A model generated the notes under the pieces. That model was not told the origin of the DNA and did not search any database. It was given only the letters and a program-made list of their open reading frames with translations. DNA of 64,000 bases. Source: Methanomicrobia archaeon (GTDB lineage Archaea; Methanobacteriota_B; Thermococci; Methanofastidiosales; NM3). The position numbers were made by a program, and so were the translations under genes. Location: the NCBI GenBank assembly GCA_030603445.1, contig JAUVXU010000009.1, positions 5,982 to 69,981 of the forward strand, given 5' to 3'. Shown here one piece after another: positions 1 through 8,395 of this stretch (position 1 is the first letter of the stretch; every line of letters begins with the position of its first letter).

Positions 1-1007
1 ATTTGCAACTGTTTCTCACTTTCCTCCAGCGTCTTTTCCGACTGCCTTTTTTGAAGAGCTATAGCAGCTTGTTTTACAAATGCTTCAATCATTATTTTAT
101 TTTCTAACTCAGCGTTTTTGGACAAGAATATTACGGCATTTCCAAACATTCTTTTCTCCTTTACAAAACCCATTGCATATATTTTACTTATGCCATAAAT
201 TTTTTCAATAGCATTGCAAACAGGTTTTGGCAGTGTTTTTAATGAAATGCCATATAGGCCTTTTTCATAATCATGTAATCTGCCGTCAGTTAGATAAGAA
301 ATATTTTCATCCTTTGCATTGTACGTTATCCCTTCGGGATGCCTTCCGAGAAGTTTTATAATGCCTTTGGAAAGTTTTCCCATTCCTACCACTGTGCGAG
401 TGGTCAAGATTTCTCCAGCCTCATCAATTGAATTAATGATGACAATTGATTCTCCAACGAATTCTCTTAATTTTTCCCCAATAAAACGATAAATATCTTC
501 ATCTGGAGAAAATTCAACAAATTCCATAGCAGTTTTAGACAACAATTCAATGTTTTTACGTTGTTTCCTTTCGTTCTCTTCTAATTCTTTTCTTTTGTTG
601 CTTGTTTCAAAAAGTTCTATTTGGGTCTTTATGGCATTATAGAACCTGTCATAACCGGCAAGCCCAACGTCCTTTGTGAAGTAGTCGCTTGCCCCGTGTA
701 CGAACACATTACGGGCGACCTGTTCGTTGCCCTGCCCTGTTAGAAATATGATTGGTGTAAAGACATTTCTTTTTCTCGCTTCCTTGAGAACGTCAAGACC
801 ATTTCCCCCAATAATCTGATAGTCGCAGACTATGCAGTCGTATTTTTTTTCGTTTATCTTTCGAATAGCTTCTTCAACAGAGGGGACAAGAGCAAATGAG
901 AATTCTTCTTCCTGTTTTCTATTGGATATTAGTTTCATCTGAATTTGAAACATTTCAGAATAGTCTAAATCGTCTTCTATGTGGAGAATTTTAAGCTTTT
1001 TAGCCAT
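1..1007 (-). CDS. Response regulator receiver + GAF-like sensory protein (C-terminus outside window)
   Basis: Partial gene: it starts with ATG at 1007 on the minus strand and reads off the left edge without a stop. Residues 1-120 form a receiver domain with the acidic pocket E11-D12-D13, phospho-acceptor D62 (in VCDYQ), T90 and K112. A coiled linker follows (about 125-160), then a roughly 150-residue GAF-like module, and a second helical linker begins at the edge, of the kind that often precedes a PAS or histidine kinase domain. Archaeal multidomain regulators of this layout usually signal by phospho-relay without a DNA-binding output. A CTTTTAAAA TATA-like box at about 1027-1036 predicts an almost leaderless message. 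The output domain and partner kinase cannot be seen. Confidence 0.85.
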   Translation of the reverse strand, partial: MAKKLKILHIEDDLDYSEMFQIQMKLISNRKQEEEFSFALVPSVEEAIRKINEKKYDCIVCDYQIIGGNGLDVLKEARKRNVFTPIIFLTGQGNEQVARNVFVHGASDYFTKDVGLAGYDRFYNAIKTQIELFETSNKRKELEENERKQRKNIELLSKTAMEFVEFSPDEDIYRFIGEKLREFVGESIVIINSIDEAGEILTTRTVVGMGKLSKGIIKLLGRHPEGITYNAKDENISYLTDGRLHDYEKGLYGISLKTLPKPVCNAIEKIYGISKIYAMGFVKEKRMFGNAVIFLSKNAELENKIMIEAFVKQAAIALQKRQSEKTLEESEKQLQ

Positions 1008-1243
1008 TGCAACGTTATATTAAACGGGTTTTAAAAGTTAAAAACTTTTTGTAAAATTGTATAATCAATTTTCTTTAGCCGCCATCCTTCTATTTTTAAG
1101 GTGGTTAATAGAAGATTGTAAAATGCCAGACTAGATGATTAAAAAAATATAATGAAAAGAAATTATAAGAAATATTTTTAAGAAAGGGCGCGTAAATTTA
1201 TTTCATGTCAATTATTGATAAAAACAGGAAGAGGTGAAGTATA

Positions 1244-1432
1244 ATGCCGACGATTACTGTAGAAGGGCCGCCAATAGATATTGGACGAAAGAGGGAGCTT
1301 GTGAAAAGACTTACAGAAGTTGCAATTGAAGTATATAAAATTGAACACATTACTGTGCTTATACGGGAAAATCCCCCTGAAAATGTTGGAGTAAACGGAC
1401 AGTTGATAGCGGATCGCAAAAGACCCAAATAA
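1244..1432 (+). CDS. 4-oxalocrotonate tautomerase family protein
   Basis: A 62-residue protein, the typical size of the small tautomerase family. After removal of Met the N-terminal proline (MPTITVEGPP) would act as the catalytic base, the family hallmark. A conserved arginine lies in the second beta strand (VLIRENPPENVG). A GAGGTGA ribosome binding site lies just before the ATG. These enzymes interconvert enol and keto forms of small acids; the archaeal substrate is generally unknown. It stands alone, upstream of an unrelated transporter on the same strand. Confidence 0.85.
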   Translation: MPTITVEGPPIDIGRKRELVKRLTEVAIEVYKIEHITVLIRENPPENVGVNGQLIADRKRPK

Positions 1433-1499
1433 TTGCCTAAAAATTTATTGGGGAAAATGCCTCAATAGACATTTATAAAATTAGGGTTAGTTATTAATC

Positions 1500-2378
1500 A
1501 TGGAAAAAGAGAGGCAGGCTTACGCATACGCCTTAATGGCAGTATTGTTATGGTCAACTATTGCTTCTGCTTTTAAGATCTCATTAAGGTATCTGGATTT
1601 TTTGCAACTGTTATTTTTTGCTTCACTTGCCTCAATTGTGGTTCTTTTCCTAATTCTGCTAATCCAGAACAAGCTATCCTTGCTTAAAAGATATTCAAAA
1701 GAAGAGTATATCCATTCTGCGCTGCTTGGTTTTTTAAACCCATTTCTTTATTATGTTGTTTTACTTAAAGCATACTCACTTCTTCCAGCCCAAGAGGCCC
1801 AACCATTGAACTACACATGGCCTATAGCGCTTGTTTTATTGTCCATTCCACTGTTTAAACAGAAAATAAAGTTCAAAAGCATTGTCGCAATTGTTATCAG
1901 TTTTATTGGGGTAGTTATAATCGGCACAAGAGGGGATCTGACTGCATTAAAATTTTCAAATCCTTTGGGGGTTTTGCTGGCTGTTGGCTCTTCAGTGATA
2001 TGGGCGTTGTTTTGGATATATAATACAAAGGATAAGAGGGATGATGTAGCAAAATTATTTTTGAATTTTTTGTTTGGTTTTATCTTTGTTTTAATTGCAA
2101 CTCTTTATTTTTCAAAAGTGGAGTTTCCTCAGGCTAATGGAATTTTAGGTGCAGTTTACGTTGGTTTATTCGAGATGGGAATAACTTTTGTTATCTGGTT
2201 AAAAGCTTTAAAATTTTCAAAAACAACTGTAGGGATAAGCAACCTTGTGTTTTTATCCCCCTTTATTTCATTGATATTTATCTATTTTATAGTTGGAGAA
2301 AAGATATTATTCTCAACAATAATAGGTTTGATCTTTATAGTAACAGGCATAATAATACAGCAACATAGCAGCAGATGA
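1500..2378 (+). CDS. DMT superfamily (EamA) transporter
   Basis: A 292-residue protein with about ten hydrophobic segments in two similar halves (about 10-140 and 150-290), the EamA/drug-metabolite transporter plan. It opens with a short basic-acidic N-terminus and the family-like YALMAVLLWSTIASAFKI helix. It is probably an inner-membrane exporter or permease for a small metabolite; the substrate cannot be told. A purine-rich AT stretch precedes the ATG but no strong Shine-Dalgarno is present, so it may have a short leader or none. Neighbours give no functional hint. Confidence 0.85.
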   Translation: MEKERQAYAYALMAVLLWSTIASAFKISLRYLDFLQLLFFASLASIVVLFLILLIQNKLSLLKRYSKEEYIHSALLGFLNPFLYYVVLLKAYSLLPAQEAQPLNYTWPIALVLLSIPLFKQKIKFKSIVAIVISFIGVVIIGTRGDLTALKFSNPLGVLLAVGSSVIWALFWIYNTKDKRDDVAKLFLNFLFGFIFVLIATLYFSKVEFPQANGILGAVYVGLFEMGITFVIWLKALKFSKTTVGISNLVFLSPFISLIFIYFIVGEKILFSTIIGLIFIVTGIIIQQHSSR

Positions 2379-2478
2379 AAGAGAATTGATGCATTCTGTT
2401 GTTAATAGCGCAATAAATCTTGTAAAATGCTCTATTTAGCAGATATTTATAAAATGGATAAAGGGGTATAAATTTAAT

Positions 2479-3438
2479 ATGTTTGGCAGATTAAGGCGAA
2501 AAATTCCATTAATCGTACTTGTATTACTTTCTCCTGCCATCGCGGAACTGCTTTCTGGTTCTTCTCCTCCGTTGGAATTTATTAATCCTCCCGCTTTTAT
2601 TATTCTTATAGGCCTTTATGGGAGTGGCATTCTTATCGTAAGGGAACTTTCCATAAAATGGGATAAAGGCTGGGGGGGAGTCATTTTGCTTGGAATGGCC
2701 TATGGCATTATTGAAGAAGGCCTTGCAGTAAAAAGTTTCTTTAATCCAAACTGGATGGATTTGAACGTCTTAGGCACTTACGGGAGATGGATTGGTGTAA
2801 ACTGGGTATGGGTCGTCTGCCTTACTGTATTTCACGTAGTTTATAGTATTGTTCTTCCAATCCTTCTTTTTGACATGATATTCCCATCCCTGAAAAACAA
2901 AAGATTGTTGGGTAGAAAAGGCCTTGGCATCTGTTTTATTGTTTTATTTTTTATTACCGGATTTTGTTGTCTTCTTTTAGTATCGTACAGACCGGATGAT
3001 TTTCTTTATCTTGCAACAGCAATTATTGTTGTTATTCTTTTCATAGGGGCATGGAAAGTTCCGATTGCCTGTGCAGCTGGTAGAAATGTTTACTCTTCTG
3101 CACGGCCAAGATGGTTTTTTATTATTGGAGCAATATTTGGTTTCTTGGTTTTTTTTATAATGTATGGCGTACCGCATATTGTAACAGCTCCATTGATCCC
3201 AATAGTTCTTGAAATATTGTTATGCCTATTGGTATTGCGATTTATTGCCAAACGTTCTGGATATGATAAGAACGCTTACCATGACTTTGCATTTGCAAGC
3301 GGCTTGTTGTCCCCTCTAATACTTTTATCATTCATTCACGAGAGCAATGGCGCTTATGGAATGTCAATTGTCGGCCTATTTTTTATTGGATTCTTATTCT
3401 GGTTAAGAAGGAGGATTAGAAAAAACATTGACAGATAG
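2479..3438 (+). CDS. Polytopic membrane protein of unknown function
   Basis: A 319-residue protein with about eight or nine predicted membrane segments and basic loops ending in RRRIRKNIDR. I do not recognise the family. A conserved-looking segment around residues 70-90 carries two acidic residues in a membrane helix (YGIIEEGLAV), followed by FHVVYS. This faintly recalls the EExxxR and FxxxH pattern of CPBP intramembrane proteases, but the arginine is replaced and the match is weak. The gene is followed by a strong hairpin (3499-3513) and faces the lipoprotein gene tail-to-tail. Confidence 0.6.
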   Translation: MFGRLRRKIPLIVLVLLSPAIAELLSGSSPPLEFINPPAFIILIGLYGSGILIVRELSIKWDKGWGGVILLGMAYGIIEEGLAVKSFFNPNWMDLNVLGTYGRWIGVNWVWVVCLTVFHVVYSIVLPILLFDMIFPSLKNKRLLGRKGLGICFIVLFFITGFCCLLLVSYRPDDFLYLATAIIVVILFIGAWKVPIACAAGRNVYSSARPRWFFIIGAIFGFLVFFIMYGVPHIVTAPLIPIVLEILLCLLVLRFIAKRSGYDKNAYHDFAFASGLLSPLILLSFIHESNGAYGMSIVGLFFIGFLFWLRRRIRKNIDR

Positions 3439-3490
3439 GCAAATATTCATTGTTTATGGAATAAGTGCTCCAAATACGTTCCTTAAAAAT

Positions 3491-3513
3491 AATAAAAAGG
3501 GGCATCATGCCCC
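3491..3513 (-). terminator. Hairpin terminator between convergent genes
   Basis: GGGGC-ATCAT-GCCCC (3499-3513) forms a five-pair GC-rich hairpin. On the minus strand it is followed directly by a T-rich run (3498 down to 3486), as expected for transcription ending after the lipoprotein gene. On the plus strand the following sequence is less T-rich, so it suits the minus-strand gene best. Confidence 0.6.
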
Positions 3514-3528
3514 CCTTATGGCAGTTTT

Positions 3529-4533
3529 CTAAGGAAGTTCAATAGAAAGTGAAACATATGCATTTGGTGCAGAGAATGATTTTAAAGACACAACCCATGG
3601 AACCCCTTCTATCAAGTCGGCGCTTTTAATGTCGTAGGATATGTCTATTCCGCTTGAACCATCTTTTCTGACATAATAGCCAACCTGTTTTGGCCCGTTA
3701 AGTATCAAAGACATAGTGTTTGGTATACCCGTCCATTCTGCGTTAGCACTTACCGTGCCTGTTTTATTTCCTGGGACAAAGAATTTGATTGAACCACGAT
3801 TGTCGGCTAATATGAAAGAAAGAGTGATATTATTGTTTGGGTACGCTACGGTGATGTTGCCTGAAGTTGTGGATGTTCCAAAGTTGACAAGGGATACTGT
3901 CCAGAGATTCCCTGAATCAAGATCTGCTTGTGAAACATTATAGCTTACTTCTAGACCACTAGGTCCGTCGCTACGCGCATAATAACCTGTTTGTCCTGGC
4001 CCATTAATTATCAGGGCAAGATTTCCTGCTCCACTGCCCCAAGTTGCACTTGCACTGATTAGTCCTGGTTCATCTATTATCAGATAATGTAGCGCATGAT
4101 GGGGCGTCATGGCAGTTTCAAATTCCACTGTTGTTGTTGGAAAAAAGATAAAGGGGGGTATTGTGATTGTAAAGAATGGCGGAAGCACAAAAGATGGTGC
4201 TGCAGTAGTTGTTGGAGCAGCAGTTGTGGTCGGTGGTGGAGTTGTAGTAGGCGCCGCAGTAGTTGTTGGAGCAGCAGTTGTGGTCGGTGGTGGCGTCGTA
4301 GTAGGGGCTGCTGTTGTAGTTGGAGCAGCCGTGGTAGTAGGAGCGGTAGTTATAGGTGGGGGCGTCTCGGTAGGACAGCCTTGATTGCTAGGTTCTCCAG
4401 GTATGTCGGGGCAAGCATCATACTTGTCTTGAACGCCGTCACCATCTCTGTCGCTTGTTGAGTCGTCTCCCAAAATACATCCTGAAATAATTAGCATCCC
4501 AATTATAATAAAGGGCAAGAAGTGTTTTTTCAT
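3529..4533 (-). CDS. Secreted lipoprotein: TSP3-like calcium motif, Thr/Pro linker, duplicated C-terminal domain
   Basis: A 334-residue protein. Residues 1-19 are a lipoprotein signal with lipobox LIISGC (Cys19 would be lipidated). Residues 27-54 hold one thrombospondin type 3-like aspartate-rich motif (SDRDGDGVQDKYDACPD) with two cysteines. Residues 55-112 are an 18-residue repeat rich in TTTAAP and TTTPPP, likely an extended, possibly O-glycosylated stalk. The rest contains two similar units of about 80 residues (about 152-215 and 245-325), each with an (I/L)NGP-x-Q-x-GYY segment and a VSL strand, suggesting duplicated beta-sandwich domains. It is probably an S-layer-associated surface protein. 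A TATA-like element lies at 4567-4577. Function unknown. Confidence 0.75.
   Translation of the reverse strand: MKKHFLPFIIIGMLIISGCILGDDSTSDRDGDGVQDKYDACPDIPGEPSNQGCPTETPPPITTAPTTTAAPTTTAAPTTTPPPTTTAAPTTTAAPTTTPPPTTTAAPTTTAAPSFVLPPFFTITIPPFIFFPTTTVEFETAMTPHHALHYLIIDEPGLISASATWGSGAGNLALIINGPGQTGYYARSDGPSGLEVSYNVSQADLDSGNLWTVSLVNFGTSTTSGNITVAYPNNNITLSFILADNRGSIKFFVPGNKTGTVSANAEWTGIPNTMSLILNGPKQVGYYVRKDGSSGIDISYDIKSADLIEGVPWVVSLKSFSAPNAYVSLSIELP
4202..4340. repeat. 54-bp tandem repeat (minisatellite) inside the lipoprotein gene
   Basis: Two nearly identical 54-bp units occupy 4202-4255 and 4256-4309, followed by a partial third copy built of the same 9- and 18-bp sub-repeats. Each unit encodes 18 residues of the Thr/Ala/Pro stalk. 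Being a multiple of three, unit gain or loss would change stalk length without shifting frame. Confidence 0.85.
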
Positions 4534-4688
4534 AAAAATCGCCTGTATAATATTCTTGCATCAACCCTATAAATATGTCGCTTATTTTCAGTGAAAATAA
4601 GGCATATCTGCAATTAATGGAAATATGCAAGTTGCTTATACAGTGATTCTTTAGGTTATATGCCTAGATGGATGAAAGGGATTATGCT

Positions 4689-5186
4689 TCACATATCCAA
4701 AAGATTTTTGTTATTGCCTTTTTCTGCAAACATCTGGTATAAGTTAGCCATCTCAATAGCAGTTTGTGCGGCCTCAAATCCCTTGTTACCTGCCTTTGTT
4801 CCGGCCCTCTCGATTGCCTGATCGATAGTGTCGGTGGTCAAGACGCCAAATATGACTGGAATGTTTGAATCAAGTGCCACTTTTGCAACGCCTTTTGAAA
4901 CTTCAGAGGAAACATATTCAAAATGGGGTGTTTCGCCCCTTATGACCGCCCCAAGGCATATGACGCCATCATAGGAATTTTTTGAAACTAACAGTTTTGC
5001 TACGCTGGGTATCTCAAAAGACCCGGGTACCCATATGACCTCTATATTTTCTTTTTGAGCACCATGGCGCATTAAACAATCCAAAGCCCCGTCCATGAGC
5101 CTGGATGTGAAGAATTCATTGAATCTGCTGATGACAATAGCAAATTTTAATCCATCAGCATTAAGCTTTCCTTCATAAACTTTCAT
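4689..5186 (-). CDS. ribH: 6,7-dimethyl-8-ribityllumazine synthase
   Basis: Condenses 5-amino-6-ribitylamino-uracil with 3,4-dihydroxy-2-butanone 4-phosphate to lumazine, the penultimate step of riboflavin synthesis. The 165-residue protein shows the family landmarks: [11 protein letters not shown] near the N-terminus, the WVPGSFEIP substrate segment, and [14 protein letters not shown] with the catalytic histidine. The ATG overlaps the ribBA stop by one base (TGATG), so translation is probably coupled. It is last in the ribE-ribBA-ribH operon. The C-terminal tail after about residue 150 is slightly longer than usual and poorly conserved. Confidence 0.96.
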   Translation of the reverse strand: MKVYEGKLNADGLKFAIVISRFNEFFTSRLMDGALDCLMRHGAQKENIEVIWVPGSFEIPSVAKLLVSKNSYDGVICLGAVIRGETPHFEYVSSEVSKGVAKVALDSNIPVIFGVLTTDTIDQAIERAGTKAGNKGFEAAQTAIEMANLYQMFAEKGNNKNLLDM

Positions 5187-6406
5187 CAGATATAACCTCC
5201 TTGTAATTTTTCAAGATGAATAATATGCCCGAACTTCTCTTTTTTAGTCTTCAGGTAATGTATGTTTTCAAGTCTTGGTTCGACTTCAATAGGCAAACGC
5301 TCTACATTCCTTACACCATATTTTCTTAAACCTTCTACTTTCAGAGGATTATTGGTAAGGAGTTTTACATTGTTTATTCCAATATCTTTTATGATCTGTG
5401 CAGCTACGTAGTATTCCCTGGGATCTGGCTTGAATCCTAAGCAAACGTTTGCCTCAAACGTGTCCTTTCCATTATCCTGCAATTCATATGCTTTGAGCTT
5501 GTTATGAAGGCCAATTCCTCTTCCTTCCTGTCGCAGGTAGATAAGCACGCCTGAATCACTTTCTCCTATGATGCGAAGTGATGTTTCCAGCTGTTCCCCG
5601 CAGTCACAGCGAATTGATCCCAGAGCATCCCCTGTAAGGCATTCTGAATGAATGCGAACAATAGTAGAAGGGTCGTTCTTAATATCGCCTTTTATCAATG
5701 CTACATGGTGTTCACCTGTAGTCGTGTCGACATAGCTTACTCCATTGAAATGGCCATGTTTTGTGGGCGAATCAAAAGATGCCTCTCTTCTTACAAAAAT
5801 TTCTTTTGACCTTCTGTACCTGACAAGATCATCGATAGTTATTATCTTTAACCCAAAATTATCGGCGATTTTCTCCAGCTGGGGCAGTCGTGCCATCGTG
5901 CCATCTTTATTTAGTATTTCACATATTACACCAACTGGCTCTAATCCTGCAATTAAAGCTAGATCAACAGCCGCTTCCGTATGCCCCATGCGTTCTAACA
6001 CGCCTTTTTCACGTGCTTGCAAGGGGAATATATGACCAGGCCTGCGCAGCATGCCTGCATCTGCATCCGGCCTAACAAGCGTCATGATAGTTTCGTGTCT
6101 CTCAAAGGCAGAGATCCCTGTGGTGGTCTTGACGCCATCAACAGAAACACCAAAAGCTGTATTATGGGGATCCGTGTTCGTGGATGTCATCGGGTGGATG
6201 CCTAGCCTATTCATCCCTTCTTCTTTCATAGGCACACACAGCAGACCTCTTCCGTTAGTGATCATGAAGTTTATTTTCTCAGGGGTAGAATGTCCTGCAG
6301 CCATTACAAAGTCCCCCTCATTTTCCCTGTCCTCGTCATCGACCACAATGACAATTTTTCCTTTCTTAATATCGTCAATGGCTTCTTCTATAGTGCTTAT
6401 TTTCAT
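5186..6406 (-). CDS. ribBA: Bifunctional DHBP synthase / GTP cyclohydrolase II
   Basis: A 406-residue fusion. Residues 1-200 form 3,4-dihydroxy-2-butanone-4-phosphate synthase (acidic [11 protein letters not shown] motif near 23-33), which uses ribulose 5-phosphate. Residues 205-400 form GTP cyclohydrolase II with zinc ligands C256, C267, C269 ([17 protein letters not shown]) and the [11 protein letters not shown] motif. The frame could open at TTG 6418, but ATG 6406 has GAGGG about five bases upstream and begins the conserved [10 protein letters not shown], so I chose it. Most archaea use a stand-alone RibB and the unrelated GTP cyclohydrolase III, so this fused bacterial form suggests acquisition from bacteria. 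Confidence 0.95.
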   Translation of the reverse strand: MKISTIEEAIDDIKKGKIVIVVDDEDRENEGDFVMAAGHSTPEKINFMITNGRGLLCVPMKEEGMNRLGIHPMTSTNTDPHNTAFGVSVDGVKTTTGISAFERHETIMTLVRPDADAGMLRRPGHIFPLQAREKGVLERMGHTEAAVDLALIAGLEPVGVICEILNKDGTMARLPQLEKIADNFGLKIITIDDLVRYRRSKEIFVRREASFDSPTKHGHFNGVSYVDTTTGEHHVALIKGDIKNDPSTIVRIHSECLTGDALGSIRCDCGEQLETSLRIIGESDSGVLIYLRQEGRGIGLHNKLKAYELQDNGKDTFEANVCLGFKPDPREYYVAAQIIKDIGINNVKLLTNNPLKVEGLRKYGVRNVERLPIEVEPRLENIHYLKTKKEKFGHIIHLEKLQGGYI

Positions 6407-6414
6407 ATAATCCC

Positions 6415-7044
6415 TCAAAAACCCTTCTCTATTAGAATGCGAGTGTTTATTTCACTTTTTTTATTTTTAGACGTATATTTCTCAATATATTTTGCTATGA
6501 TGTCATATTCTATGTTTATGTTATCCCCTATCCTCTTTGAAGAAAGAATAGTGGACCTAAGTGTATGTGGTATAAGGGCGACCTCAAATGAAGTATCGTC
6601 CACAGACACTACTGTAAGGCTTGTACCATCGATTGCAACAGACCCTTTCTCCACAACGTAGCGGGTGGAAGGGACTTGAATTCTAAAATGCTTGGAATTT
6701 TTTTCATCCCATATGTTAACTATCCTGCCTGCCTCGTCTATATGGCCAGTAACGATATGCCCATCGACCCTTCCATCGATTCGTAGAGCGCGCTCCAGAT
6801 TTAGAGGGCTGTTTTGCTTTAGGGAGTGAAGGGTGGACCTTCGCATAGTTTCAGGCATAACATCAACGGTCATGCTGCAATCATTTGTGTTGCGCACAGT
6901 AAGGCAGACACCATTAACTGCAACACTGTCTCCAATTTTTATATTTTCCATTACAAAACTTGCTGCGATATTCAAACTATAGTTAGAACCATCATTTTTT
7001 ATAGAGATTATTTTTCCAATTTCTTCAACTATGCCCGTAAACAT
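6415..7044 (-). CDS. ribE: Riboflavin synthase, bacterial two-domain type
   Basis: Dismutates two lumazine molecules into riboflavin and 5-amino-6-ribitylaminouracil. The 209 residues hold two lumazine-binding barrels, about 1-88 and 95-190, starting with the invariant MFTGIVEEIG and containing VAVNGVCLTV and VAIDGTSLTVV. The last helix ends at about 200. Archaea typically have the unrelated RibC-type riboflavin synthase, so this bacterial alpha-chain type fits co-transfer with ribBA. It leads the operon; the 135 bp upstream contain an AT-rich TATA candidate near 7100-7110 and no FMN riboswitch core. Confidence 0.95.
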   Translation of the reverse strand: MFTGIVEEIGKIISIKNDGSNYSLNIAASFVMENIKIGDSVAVNGVCLTVRNTNDCSMTVDVMPETMRRSTLHSLKQNSPLNLERALRIDGRVDGHIVTGHIDEAGRIVNIWDEKNSKHFRIQVPSTRYVVEKGSVAIDGTSLTVVSVDDTSFEVALIPHTLRSTILSSKRIGDNINIEYDIIAKYIEKYTSKNKKSEINTRILIEKGF

Positions 7045-7179
7045 GACATTTCCTCAAAAAGGTGTTTCTACCTGTATATGGTACAACCTTTGAGTAGGCA
7101 TATTAAAAATATTTGGGTAGTTAATCAATTATGAGTAATTTAATAAGTAAGAGGATATGCACAATAAACTGATAAATTA

Positions 7180-7674
7180 TTAGAAGAACTTATCAAAAAG
7201 TTTGTGTTTTTCAATAGCGTTCACTATTATAAGGGATAATACGGCGCCAGAGACGAACTGCAAGACGTTAAGTGGTATCTCACTTAAAGCGGCAGGGTAA
7301 CCAAATAGATATACTTCAGCCAAAAAATAACCTAAAACTAGCACGACCCCTCCACATGAAAGAGCTATTACTTTGTATTGCAGTGTTTTCTTCTTATATG
7401 CAATCGTCCCGACGACAAATCCTTCTATCCCTTTGACGACAAGTGTTATTGGGGCAAATGCACTAAAACCTAAAAGGAGATCGGCAAGAGCAGAACCAAT
7501 TCCCCCTACAAAGCCGCCGACCACACCACCAAATAACATAGCTGCGATATAAATGACAGTTTCCCCAAGATTAAAATATCCTCCTGTTGCAGGAATTGGA
7601 ACTACCAAGACCATGGTTGCCACGCATACAAAAGCAGTAAATAGCGCGCGTATAGCTATATCTTTGGATTGCAT
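7180..7674 (-). CDS. ECF-type transporter S component, possibly for riboflavin or a related precursor
   Basis: A 164-residue integral membrane protein with about five or six hydrophobic helices. The pattern (N-terminal IAIRALFTAFVCVATMVL, PATGGYFNLGETVIY, LFGGVVGGFVGGIGSALADLL) is that of the ECF substrate-binding subunit family often annotated as riboflavin transporter S. These proteins need an EcfA/EcfT energy module, which is not in the window. It lies on the same strand just upstream of ribE, which supports a flavin-related substrate, although thiamin or other vitamins cannot be excluded. Confidence 0.75.
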   Translation of the reverse strand: MQSKDIAIRALFTAFVCVATMVLVVPIPATGGYFNLGETVIYIAAMLFGGVVGGFVGGIGSALADLLLGFSAFAPITLVVKGIEGFVVGTIAYKKKTLQYKVIALSCGGVVLVLGYFLAEVYLFGYPAALSEIPLNVLQFVSGAVLSLIIVNAIEKHKLFDKFF

Positions 7675-7750
7675 GGTTTAATAAAAAATATGGATATTAA
7701 AAACATTTGTGTTCCTACACAATAATGAGTAAGAAAGAAAAATGAAAGGA

Positions 7751-8395
7751 TCACTGCTTAACAGATTTCCAATCATTAAGGAAACTATCAAGGCCTTTGT
7801 CTGTTAAAGGGTGCTTGAACATCTTTTCAAGAATGGCAGCAGGAATGGTTGCAACATCTGCTCCAAGCCTGGCAGACTCAAGAACATGCAGTGGGTGTCT
7901 TATGCTTGCCACGATAACCTCTGCATCAATGTTATAATTGTTCTTTATTGTGGCGATATCTGAGATTATCTCCATACCATAATGACCGATATCATCAAGT
8001 CTTCCAATAAATGGCGAGAGAAAAGTGGTCCCTGCTTTCATGGCAATCAATGCTTGGCTGACAGAGAAAATAAGCGTTGTATTGGTCATTATCTCCTCAT
8101 CGCGAAGTATGGGTAGCGCCTTTACGCCTTCTTTGATGAAAGGGACCTTAACGACAATGTTGTCGGACCAAGTAGAGAATTCACGAGCCTCTGCAAGGAT
8201 CCCATCAGTGTTTTCACTTGTGGCCTCAACAGATACAGGTCCATCGACAATAGCGCATATGTCACGTATTATGCTTTTGAAACTTTGCTGTTCTTTTGCA
8301 ATAAGGGAGGGATTTGTGGTTACACCATCCACTAAACCCATATCGTTCCAATACTTTATTTCTGAAATATTGGCCGTGTCTATAAAAAACTTCAT
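7751..8395 (-). CDS. tal: Transaldolase, small TalC/MipB type
   Basis: Transfers a dihydroxyacetone unit between sugar phosphates in the non-oxidative pentose phosphate pathway. The 214-residue single (beta/alpha)8 barrel has the Schiff-base lysine K83 in NIVVKVPF, the early DGVTTNPSL motif, and Glu57 in VSVEAT, where fructose-6-phosphate aldolases carry Gln; the Glu favours transaldolase activity. Its ATG overlaps the end of the transketolase C subunit gene by four bases, and an AAGGAG site precedes it. It is the last gene of the rpe-transketolase-tal operon. Confidence 0.93.
   Translation of the reverse strand: MKFFIDTANISEIKYWNDMGLVDGVTTNPSLIAKEQQSFKSIIRDICAIVDGPVSVEATSENTDGILAEAREFSTWSDNIVVKVPFIKEGVKALPILRDEEIMTNTTLIFSVSQALIAMKAGTTFLSPFIGRLDDIGHYGMEIISDIATIKNNYNIDAEVIVASIRHPLHVLESARLGADVATIPAAILEKMFKHPLTDKGLDSFLNDWKSVKQ

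Noticed and set aside
2479-3438. Assignment of the membrane protein as a CPBP (CAAX) protease
   Set aside because: Only part of the EExxxR/FxxxH pattern is present and the arginine is missing; a function would be a guess.
4109-4384. Plus-strand frame rich in Val/Gly/Ala repeats
   Set aside because: It is the antisense reading of the Thr/Pro minisatellite of the minus-strand lipoprotein, which has a signal peptide and clear domains; the repeat keeps several frames open.
7045-7179. FMN riboswitch before the riboflavin operon
   Set aside because: The conserved FMN riboswitch core segments are not present on either strand; only AT-rich promoter-like sequence and short imperfect GGT...ACC repeats are visible.
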